In this document: positions 1 through 9,704 of the stretch, piece after piece
How positions within the stretch are numbered: the stretch's first letter is position 1
Layout: every line of letters starts with the position of its first letter
Source: Marasmius tenuissimus
Lineage: Eukaryota > Basidiomycota > Agaricomycetes > Agaricales > Marasmiaceae
Length of the DNA stretch: 64,000 nucleotides
Direction of reading: 5' to 3'
Assembly (NCBI GenBank): GCA_029532415.1
Contig: JAQOTA010000008.1
Span: 495,083-559,082 of the forward strand
Made by a program: the position numbers and the translations under genes
The notes under the pieces: generated by a model
Seen by the model: only the letters and a program-made list of their open reading frames with translations
Databases searched by the model: none
Told to the model about the DNA's origin: nothing

Positions 1-570
1 CGGGATACGGCAATATTTCAATTCCGATAGATCGGTGATTTTGGGACGGGGTACTTAACATGGAGGAAACCTGTCCGTGGGGTTTCAGTTTTCTGTTGCT
101 ACCTGTTGCCGATGCTACCATCAGAGCGCTCAGTGCAGGGACTCGCATGAACTTTCTGATGGGGGGAGATTTGAGCAGCAAGGGATGGCCAATCTTTTCC
201 TTGAATGGCGAGCCCTAGTGACTTGAAGTGCGACTCAGTGTCTTATGGCATGCATGCGTAGTCAACAGTATAAGACAACTTACCAGTACAACATGACTAT
301 GGAAGGCCGGACGGTCGCGCTTTTAGCCTCCATTGGAAGTGGTTGAGACTTTACAGATGCCCACGGGAACGACCTTTGCCAGCTTTGCCTTTGATAGACC
401 GAATGGCCCGAGATAAAACATGTGGCTTCAGCGTTCCGCCAATTACTAGTTATCAGGGTCACCAAGAACCTACAATATTGTATGGTAGTCCTGTGTCGCG
501 GGCTAGAAGGCCCGTTGCAGATGGCCATCAGTGGCTGTGCTGCTAGTCACTGGTGGCGCCGAAGGGGTGT

Positions 571-973
571 ACAGGGTTTTGCATAATTCTTCGGAGGTCG
601 ACTGCTGATACTCTTTATTTGTTTGGCTCGCAATTCAGTTAACTCAATTAGAACCCTGAGGGGCTCCGGGGGAGATCTGTGGGCAGAAACAGCGCGAAGC
701 TCAGGTTTTTGCCACTTCCAAGCTGTGATTCGTATTCATAAGCAAAGCCATATGGCCCTGGTCAAGTTCTGGAGCGAGGGTTAGTCGAAGCGCGGTCCAA
801 TGCCGCACCCCGCGAAATGCGCTCAACATTCGCGTTGGGCGTCTATCGTTGCTGTTTCTCGTCGCCAGGCCCCGAAATTTCGTCAGGGTTCCAATTGATT
901 TTTCAATTGAGTTTTGAGCCAAACAAACAGGGATTCTGGAGAGTGACCTCCGAAGAATTATGCAAAACCCTGT
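571..973. repeat. Foldback element (imperfect inverted repeat) upstream of chitin synthase
   Basis: Positions 571-599 and 945-973 are perfect 29-bp inverted copies. The inverse match continues inward in diverged form (about 600-708 against 832-944), including shared blocks around TGTTTGGCTC, AACCCTGA and CAGAAACAGC. No reading frame of substance lies inside. The structure is MITE-like. Its right edge ends about 200 bp before the chitin synthase start codon, so it lies in that gene's upstream region. Sequence 1-570 shows nothing recognisable. Confidence 0.7.
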
Positions 974-1172
974 ATTCGGGGTACTCTGTTGTTACAAAAT
1001 TGAATGCTGCCCACCATGCTGTAATTATTGCTTCTTGCCTCGTTTCTCCATAAAAATCTTCTGTCCCTTCATGATTTAAGCCTTTTTCAGCTCGTTTCCC
1101 CCCTCTTTTTCTCACTGCCGTTGACGCCCTCCTCGCTCTAGCTCTCGTTACTCTTTTATTTTCTCCATCATC

Positions 1173-4100
1173 ATGGCGAATCGCCCTCCCATGCCACCAT
1201 CTACGAGCTCTCACAACAGTAACGATCCCTTCAGCGACCCTTTTGCAGACCGTCAAGCAGCATCACGCTATACAGAACCCAATCATCCTAATCCATCATC
1301 ATCCACGTTAGTTCATCCTTATGAGAGTACCGCGTCATTGCCGCGCGAGTTCGGGGCACGCGAGCAGTATGACGATGAAGACTATGGGGAAAAGCAACCG
1401 TTGACTGGCACTGAAGGTTTCACGGGCGGTTTTTATCCTCCTAGGTAAGGCACCGTCATTAGACCATGTTGCATGTCTCGAATTACTTTCCTTTTCAGCA
1501 CTCTCGACCCCAATGCCTATGGCAATCCTCATGGTGGCCGCCCACAGTCCGTGATGTCGACCAACGGTGTTGAGACTGCTTGGCGCCGACGGCAAACTAT
1601 CAAGCGGGGTGTCACTCGCAAAGTCAAATTGACAAAGGGGAACTTTATCACTGAGTATCCTGTTCCAACAGCCGTCTTGAGCGCAGTTGAAGGCAGATAC
1701 ACGGCAACCAAATCGACCGAGTTTTCGTGAGTACACATTCAATCTTATCACAAGCCTCCTATTGACCACGATTCGGTCTAGACACATGAGATACACAGCT
1801 GCTACAGTCGATCCTGATGAATATAACGAGGCGAACGGCTACTCACTCCGAGTCAAGAACTACGGGCGTGAGACGGAACTCCTTATCGCCATCACTTCTT
1901 ACAACGAGGACAAGACGCTCTACGCTCGAACTTTGCACGGTGTCATGTTGAATATCCGTGACATCTGCAAGACTAAACAATCCAAGTACTGGCGCCAACA
2001 AGCCGAATCAGGAAAGCCCGGTTGGCAGCGTATCACAGTCGCTCTCATTGTCGATGGTCTCGAGGCCATGGACAAGAGTGTTTTGGATATTTTGGCCACA
2101 GTCGGAGTTTACCAGGACGGTGTCATGAAAAAGCAGATTGACGGCAAAGACACCGTCGCTCACATCTTCGAGGTATGTTATCCGCCGACGCTCTTCGTTT
2201 CCATCATCTTACTCGGCTCTCCATATAGTACACCACTCAATTGTCTGTGGACGCGACACCACAACTCGTCTTGCCTCAGGCAAATGACCCTAACAACCTG
2301 GTTCCCGTGCAAATTATCTTTGTCCTCAAGGCGAAAAACCAGAAGAAGATTAACTCTCATCGTTGGCTCTTCAACGGTATTGGGAAAATGCTCAACGTAT
2401 GTCTAAACTCTCACATTACTCCATCTGTTCCTGATGAGGTTATAGCCCGAGACCTGCGTCCTGATCGATGCGGGAACTAAGCCCGGTCACAAATCCATCT
2501 ATTACCTATGGGAGGCTTTCTACAACGATCCTCATCTCGGTGGATGTTGTGGTGAGTATAGTTCTATCAAGCGGTTGCGGTTTTGTTAACACTATACAGG
2601 TGAAATCCACGCGATGATTAAGGGAGGAAAGAAGTTGTTGAATCCTCTGGTCGCTGCCCAGAACTTCGAATACAAAATGTCGAATATCCTCGGTGAGCGC
2701 CCTCTTTCGCTGCGCAGGAAGTAGCGGAGCTCAATACGCCTAATAGACAAACCCTTGGAGAGTAGCTTCGGATATGTAGCTGTGTTGCCAGGCGCTTTCT
2801 CTGCCTATCGCTACCGTGCTATTCTCGGTCGTCCTTTGGAGCAGTACTTCCATGGTGATCATTCTTTGGCTGATCGGCTCGGTCCTAAGGGAATCCATGG
2901 AATGAACATTTTCACCAAGAACATGTTCTTGGCTGAAGATCGTATTCTTTGCTTCGAGTTGGTCGCGAAAGCCAATGACCGCTGGACTTTGACCTATGTG
3001 AAGCCTAGTAAGGCAGAGACCGATGTGCCTGAATCGGCGCCGGAGCTTATCGGTCAGCGTCGTCGTTGGCTGAACGGTTCTTTCGCCGCCTCGGTGGTAT
3101 GTTCTCTATGTACTTCATGTTGTTTGATTCTCACTCTCGACCCCTCCAGTACGCATTGGTCAATTTCTTCAAGCTATATAGATCTGGTCACGGTATTATC
3201 CGCATGTTCTTCTTCCACGTCCAGGCGCTCGTGAGTTCCCCCATTTCAGATGTTCTGCCACACTGTCTGATACAATTTACTATCAGTACAATGCCTTTTC
3301 CTTGTTCTTTTCCTGGTTTGCGCTGGCCAATATCTGGTTGACCTTCAGTATCGTGATCGACCTTCTTCCGAATATGCCCAAAGATCCTATCATCATTTTT
3401 GGCACGAAAGAAGTGGTAAGTCTAGAATTTACTCATGCTCTACTCGTGATACTGAGAAAACGCCCTCAAGACTCATTGGGTTAACCTCGGCTTCAAATGG
3501 TTATACATAACCTTCCTCGTCCTTCAATTCATTCTTGCCCTTGGCAATCGACCAAAGGGTGAACGGGGTGCCTATACGACCACTCTTTGGTACGTGTTCC
3601 GTCAAATCTTAACTCAGGGTCAGCTCAAGCAAAATAGGGTATATGCTGTCCTCTCCTTGTATCTTTTGGTCTGCTCGTTCTGGCTGACAATCCAGGCTTT
3701 GGTTGTGAGTAACGCCTTCGATATCTTCCGCCATTTCTTACTCAGGAACTTGTGTAGAACATTCCCAACCAAATCAAAGAAAGGAATGGGGACTTATACA
3801 AGGTGTTTGTCGACGATTCGGTTGGTGCTTTGTTGGCCGCCATGCTCTCAACGTACGGTATCTACTTGTTTTCATCCTTCCTCTATGTGAGCCCTGCAAG
3901 ACTCTCTTGCCATCTCGAAGTGACTGATTGGATTATAGCGGGATCCATGGCACATGTTCTCGAGTTTCATTCAGTATCTTTTGCTTGCGCCAAGCTTCAC
4001 CAACGTCCTGAACGTCTACGCGTTCTGCAACTTGCACGATGTTTCCTGGGGTACCAAGGGTAGCGACAAAGATGACGCGCTGCCTTCCGTCTCCTCGAAG

Positions 4101-4553
4101 AAATCGAAGGATGCCGATGGAGCAGTTGTAGAGGATACTGCGAAGGTGCAAGAAGACATTGATGCGGCATTCAAGGAAACCGTCACTCGTGCTGTTACTA
4201 AAGTCGTCACCACAGAGGCCATTGAGAAGCCTACGATGGACGACGAGAACAAGACTTTCCGTACCCGATTGGTCGCCCTCTGGATGTTATCGAACGCCGC
4301 GCTCTCCATCGCTATTGCAAATTTGAACGGTTTGCCGAGCGATGACGCCAAAAAGGATCAAGAGGCTCTCGCGGACAAGCAGGGCACGTACTTCAGAATC
4401 CTCCTGTACTCGACCGCTGGTTTGGCATTCGTCCGCTTCGTCGGGGTACGTAGGTAATTGTCGCCGTGTCGCATTACTCAACTGACTTATCTCCCCCAGT
4501 GCCTGTATTACTTCTTCAAACGAAACCTGTTCAGATGTTGCAGGAGGAACTAA
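1173..4553 (+). CDS. Chitin synthase (division 1, class I-III type)
   Basis: Integral-membrane GT2 enzyme that polymerises UDP-GlcNAc into chitin at the plasma membrane. I splice 14 exons: 1173-1444, 1499-1726, 1782-2172, 2229-2396, 2446-2551, 2600-2692, 2747-3096, 3150-3230, 3287-3415, 3471-3589, 3638-3704, 3758-3886, 3939-4445, 4500-4553. They give 897 residues in frame, usual for the class. The N-terminus is a hydrophilic Asn/Pro/Ser-rich tail. The catalytic region carries a SYNED motif, an EDR motif at about 483-485 and QRRRW at 523-527. Several TM segments follow, then the family tail containing [13 protein letters not shown]. The start is the first ATG and is followed by a low-complexity tail typical of the family. 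All introns are GT-AG and 48-57 bp in the cases measured. Class assignment within division 1 is not secure. No damage is seen. Confidence 0.95.
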
Positions 4554-6300
4554 GGTTTCAGAGGGAGTTGTGTTCTTGTTGTTATGGATTAGACCTCATG
4601 TTGCTATATTTATCACTTCATTCACGATACGAATTGCATGTCCTCGCACTTATACCGACGGAGAAACTCTGATACCGGAGAACAATTGATGATCCAAGGG
4701 CATTAGTGTTGACGGGAGGAAAGACTGGGTTGAGGCGACTTCGAACGCAGTATCGATTGTCGAGGAAGACCCTGACTCAATGATTTACCGTGAGGGTGAA
4801 AGGTCTGTATCATCTGGGTCCTGCTACCGAAACTTCGGGCACATACTTGGTGCCGGGAATGAGAACTTTCGCACCATTCTCTCCCGGTTCGTCGACCCCT
4901 CAACGGTGCTGGGCACCTTCCATCATTATCAACATGTTTAGTTTCGTCGAATGCGGCAAATTCTGTGTGAGCTTTATCGTACATACATGTGCTCTAGATA
5001 TAATACATCAGTCTTCCTCACGATCCTCTCTAATCTCGACCGTCATATTGATATCTATACTCCTCTCCTGGGTTGTACGCACTACGTTTCTTACTCCTTC
5101 GTATGATAACGCAGATAGTACAACGGCAATCGACCAAATTACCTCCATAATCTCGACTATGCTCCGGGGCCATGCGGGTGGGCGGTAATCACCGCCCGAG
5201 GACTGGCAGGAGCGACACGATGGTCCTAGGCAGAGTTTAGGGGCGGTCAGTAGAGTGTGAGTTTCAAAGTGTCATCAAGTAGTACCCAGTTCTTGAGTGA
5301 TATAGGCTTTGAGGATTTGCTGGTCCACTTTCTTGAATGACTTAGCATGAACATGTTCTAGAAAAAGATTTTAGGACGGAGTCGTAGACAGAGGTAGGAG
5401 TCTCGGAATGAAGAGAAAATCATACCTGTGCCGATTTCAATTGGATTGATTTCAACACTTTGAGGTTGCCGCGTGTGGTTGTCGATCACTTTAAGCGTGT
5501 CATCCTCCATTGGATTAGGTTCTTCCGCCAACTCAGACGAAGTACCAAGGTCCAAAAATTGATCGGGAGTGATATTTAAGACAGCAATTTGAGGGTCATG
5601 AGGATCACCTGGAGTTGTGCACATGAAGGCGCAACCTTACATGTAGAGGTAAGCTGCTACTCACCGTATATCAGATCGGGATGACCATGTTCTTGTGCAT
5701 ATTGCTTCCCGTCCAAAGAATAATTCCTTTTCTGCAGATGATCTCGAGCAATTTGGTATCGTCTCGTGCTCCAAGACGAACCGATCCACCCAGAGGCCTC
5801 TAGATGAGGAATCTTGAATCTTTCCCAGTCCTTCTGACGAATGATATTGCGTCCGTCTGGGTCAGAGCACCAGTAGAAAAGTCTGCTAGGAAGTGGGTAC
5901 CGGATACAATAGACGTTATTGACCTTCTCGACAGGGATGGGAGGCACGAAAAGATACGCTGGAGTGGAAGATGTCGCGGGGTTGTGGTGGAAGGTGCCGT
6001 CAAGAGAAAATCGAACACAGTGAATAAAAACTGTGGGCGAGGGGCTTATTGGGAGAGAATGTAAGACTGTCCGAGGTGTACTCACCGAGATCGCCGAATG
6101 GATCCTTACATTCGCCGCTAAAGGACAGGGACTGGCTGAGACAAGCAGTGCGATATCGAATTGTTGGATCAGGAAAGCGCAGATAGAATCGAAGGCTGAT
6201 TCGGTTTCGGCCAATGTTTCGAAAAGCGAGGTCGATACGCGATGGGACTGTGCAAGTCAGCACCAGAACGAATCAGTCGGTTTAGGGACGTACCTGAAGT

Positions 6301-6484
6301 TGTAACGGTCCTTACTCTTCACGCAGACTCGTAAGTGTGATCTCTTTCTATTCTGGAAAATAGGCAAAGACGGCACTATGCACGAGTATGTGGTGGTAAA
6401 AAGTAAAGATAAGAAAAAGGGGTAAAAAGGGGTTGAAACACCTTAAATACCGATACGGAGAGAAAATCAAATACCCCCGTTACA
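6301..6484 (-). repeat. 3' LTR of the retroelement
   Basis: Identical over 184 bp to 7631-7814. It lies next to the purine tract, which makes it the 3' LTR in the minus orientation. Confidence 0.9.
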
Positions 6485-6529
6485 CCCTCCCCCACCAGAT
6501 TGCTGCCATAGGTAGGAATCGTAAGTAGA

Positions 6530-7537
6530 TCAAGTCCCTGGTAATACGATAACTAGTGAGTTATGATGCGCAAAACCAAGAGTGTGACGAATGGTTTTCA
6601 TAAGCAACCGTAAGGACTTGTGGTGAACTGGCGATAGGATAGGTGAAGAACCGTTGGTCGCAAACATAGTAGGGTCTTTCGAAGACCGATGCTTGGGGTG
6701 TCGATTACGACGACGATGTTTAGGTCTGTCGGAAGGAAGTATTGAGTCGGGTAGCACGGTACTCGCGGATAAGGTGTCGGTTGGGGTGGACACTGTACTA
6801 GAAGACCGAGACCTTGTCTTCCAGCGAGGGGTGTTGCTAGGGCCTCGAGGTTGACGAATGACGACGGCCCCCGAAAGAGGTGATGATTGGAGAGGGGTCG
6901 TGACAGCTGCAGCATTCTCGCAAGCGCTACTGCCTGTCCCAGCTCGATCCGGAGTGGTGGTAAGAAGAGGAGTCGAGATACTATAACTAGCATCTGTCTC
7001 AACTCGATTCTCGGTGAATGGAATGCCGTGAGAGTGAGGAGGGAGCTGGACGAAGGATTCGTGGTCTGTGGACGAATTCGAGATGTGGGATTGACGATAA
7101 TGTTCAGCAATCCATGAAAAGCTCGAAAAGCCAGGGAACTCAGCGTCGATATCATTGCTGTATGATCCAGCATGCAACAGGCTCAATTCGTCCTCCATGA
7201 ACATTCTCTCCCCATCTAACAACTCGAAAACCTTCCCTATGTCGGAGATGTCCCCATCCAGATATGCAAAAGCGACCTGGAAGACGTGCCGAAGGTACTG
7301 CGCTTGAAACCTAGTGTTGTCGAGGAAGCTCTGGCGCGAGCGAGGACTATCGGGATGATCCCGAAGACTCTTAGCACAGTGTTGGACAGTGAATAGTGCA
7401 TCGAGGAGCTCCAGACGTCGAGGGGTGTTGTGAAATGGGATGGCTGATTCCGGGAACCCATTGTGGCCTTGGTGCTTGATAAAGTGAGGCCGAAGACCGG
7501 GCTGAGAAGATGACTCAAGCATTGTGGTGCGAGTCAA
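6530..7537 (-). CDS. ORF of the LTR element, Gag-like protein of unknown family
   Basis: A single 335-codon ORF fills the internal region; the ATG at 7522 is an alternative start. The N-terminal half is hydrophobic/helical, with a stretch around residues 45-110 rich in Leu and aromatic residues. The C-terminal half is Ser/Thr/Pro-rich and carries a strongly basic cluster (RPKHRRRNRHPKHR, about residues 270-283), as expected of a nucleic-acid-binding Gag. I recognise no family, zinc knuckle or catalytic motif. It could instead be a captured host fragment. An open frame of this length in a young element argues that it is translated. Confidence 0.6.
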   Translation of the reverse strand: MTRTTMLESSSQPGLRPHFIKHQGHNGFPESAIPFHNTPRRLELLDALFTVQHCAKSLRDHPDSPRSRQSFLDNTRFQAQYLRHVFQVAFAYLDGDISDIGKVFELLDGERMFMEDELSLLHAGSYSNDIDAEFPGFSSFSWIAEHYRQSHISNSSTDHESFVQLPPHSHGIPFTENRVETDASYSISTPLLTTTPDRAGTGSSACENAAAVTTPLQSSPLSGAVVIRQPRGPSNTPRWKTRSRSSSTVSTPTDTLSASTVLPDSILPSDRPKHRRRNRHPKHRSSKDPTMFATNGSSPILSPVHHKSLRLLMKTIRHTLGFAHHNSLVIVLPGT

Positions 7538-7630
7538 GAGAGCGAGGCGAGAGAACTAGAATAGGATCTCGAGGCGATGAAGCCGAAATGCGACTATTCC
7601 AGAATAGTGGTATGAGTGCACTTAAAAAAG

Positions 7631-7814
7631 TGTAACGGTCCTTACTCTTCACGCAGACTCGTAAGTGTGATCTCTTTCTATTCTGGAAAATAGGCAAAGA
7701 CGGCACTATGCACGAGTATGTGGTGGTAAAAAGTAAAGATAAGAAAAAGGGGTAAAAAGGGGTTGAAACACCTTAAATACCGATACGGAGAGAAAATCAA
7801 ATACCCCCGTTACA
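7631..7814 (-). repeat. 5' LTR of the retroelement
   Basis: Identical copy of 6301-6484. It contains the promoter-like TATTTAAGG in the minus orientation and abuts the GAAGT target duplication at 7815-7819. Confidence 0.9.
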
Positions 7815-9704
7815 GAAGTGGAGTAGCGCGGCTTGACGTCCGTACCAGCACTCTTACTTAATAGCCACTCGGGAGAGGGAACGGAGGGGAAGTAAGCGAG
7901 AATTCTGGAGGCTTTGCGATTTACGACAGCCCCAAAGGTCAAGAGACCATGTCGTGCAAAGTCAGAAAGATGTCTAACGTGTCTGGTACGTCCCATTGAC
8001 GCAATCAGGTGCAAGAAGTCGCCAAATTGCCCCTCGATGCAGTTGACAATATCATCAGCGTTGAGACGTGGAATAGTGTCCTTACAAAGTGGGACTGGCT
8101 TATAATTATAATATATGCGTGGCTCGAGAGAGATATTGTCAGCCGATGATGAGCACGGTGGTGAGATCGAGACGGAGAGCAGGTCATACTGCCAAACATG
8201 ACTTCTAGTGTTGAACTTCCAAAGCTTCAGCCGGTTGTGAACCTGATGTGGCATTTCAATATTTTAGGCAGCTGGAATTATCATTAACCCACTCACCGGA
8301 ATCGTAAGGCTCTGGTTGGTCAATTCAAAAAAAGAAGTTCTCTGCAACTCCTATCAGCTTACGTTGAACGTCCGAGGCAACACGTACTGCTGTATAATAG
8401 AGATAGTTCCAGATGATGTAGTTCCCTTGAGCCGCCATTTGAGCCACAAACTCATCTCCGTTCACTCGTTCTTTAGTGATCTTTGTCAGAATCTAGTGTG
8501 CCACATATCACTAGGGAGAGGTTTTACCATCAGAGATAATCAACGTCAGCCGTTCAGACCACCCTAACCCAACTAGGTGAGTGAGCAGCGGCGAGCTTAT
8601 CACGATTCAAGAGTCAGTGGTGCATCAATCAACAGGGAACTTAAAATACCGGTTAGAAGACATCTCTCGACACACGCGCTCCCTTATCTGCGGTCGTTCG
8701 TCAAGGGTTTCATAAGGCTAGACTATTTGCAAGCCCACTCACCACCTCAAAGTCTAAAGCTTCACCTTTCTCCACTGGCTCGACCGTAATACTGGTGAAC
8801 TCGCCCGAAAGCCCGAGCACATCGACATACTGGACAGTCTTCTTCACTTTGATTACCTTGGGCAGGTATTGTGACGTGCCGGAAGTTGTTTTTCGGCGTC
8901 GTTTCTCGATAGTGGCATACAGAACGGTCGAAGACACGTTCCTCCGTGGGATGATATCCCCCATAGGAAACCTTCGATATGTATTTCCGGACTAGACTCG
9001 ATGATCAGACGAATTGTCTTCGACCGAGCGAGTGTATATGTGCGCACCAGAGTTACCCACTGTGACTCTCTCCCTGAGTCGTTATATACATTCGTGATCT
9101 GATCTCTGCCGACGATTGGGAAGGTCGCAGCGTCACCGATTTGGATATTGCTCGCGTTCCTGAACATGCTATTGTTGGGCATTTTAGTTTTGGTGATCGC
9201 TCTAGACGAAACAAACGGGGTGAAGGATTCTTGACCAATAGATTATCGCGGGGGGAGGGGGAGGAAGAAAGGTACAGAATACCGGCCAACACTTTCTTTT
9301 ATGAAGACTCGCCGCCCCTCGTGGTCAACATGCTGTGTTCGGCCTCGTTATTCAATCGATTCAGTGCTGCCGAACCCATGACTGATGGTAATGCTAATAC
9401 TAATGGACTGCATGACATTGTGGCCATGCCGTGCTGTCTTGCTAGTATGTTGATTGTGTGATTCTTCGCATGATCACCGTCAAATCATAGAAAGAGCAAG
9501 CAAATAGTGGGGGTATTGTAGGAGGGGCATTGAAGTTCCCGACTCGAAGTGGGTTGGTTAGACGGCAGCAGCTCTGGAATTCTAGTATAAGCCATATTCA
9601 TATCCAGGCTATTGTCGCAACACCATGAATGTTCATTGATATCTAGAGAGAAACTCTAATACCGGAGAACGATCGATTCCTACACATGCTCTAGATATAA
9701 TATA

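Larger units (their letters stand above)
6301..7814 (-). mobile_element. Non-autonomous LTR retroelement (TRIM-like, Gag-like ORF only)
   Basis: Two identical 184-bp direct repeats, 6301-6484 and 7631-7814, begin TGTAACGG and end CGTTACA (TG..CA). They are flanked by a 5-bp target duplication GAAGT (6296-6300 and 7815-7819). The uninterrupted site is preserved in the paralogue at 11180-11189. In minus orientation the 3' LTR is preceded by a purine tract (GGTGGGGGAGGG, about 6486-6499), which is a good polypurine tract, so the element reads right to left. The LTR has a TATTTAAGG promoter-like box. The internal region is 1146 bp with one ORF and no reverse transcriptase, integrase or protease. 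LTR identity implies a very young insertion that must have been mobilised by another element. Confidence 0.93.
5008..9182 (-). pseudogene. Mushroom-specific TM-anchored protein, copy 1, split by an LTR element
   Basis: Paralogue of the gene at 9705-12547. All 12 exons align: 9057-9182, 8743-8991, 8650-8687, 8528-8595, 8388-8455, 8297-8341, 7815-8242 plus 6294-6300, 6086-6247, 5665-6030, 5426-5608, 5286-5357, 5008-5225. Apart from the insertion these would encode about 674 residues with no stops or frameshifts. The retroelement 6301-7814 sits in exon 7, only two bases before its donor site. Translation of exon 7 therefore runs into the LTR and stops near 7706, after roughly half the protein. 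The reading frame downstream is intact, so inactivation looks recent. The N-terminus carries the same NAS-N-.I motif as copy 2. Function is unknown. Whether any transcript splices the element out cannot be judged from DNA. Confidence 0.85.

Noticed and set aside
3590..3637. Reading through 3590-3637 of the chitin synthase as exon
   Set aside because: The frame is open, but splicing it out gives the conserved [16 protein letters not shown] join, whereas reading through inserts 16 residues foreign to the family.
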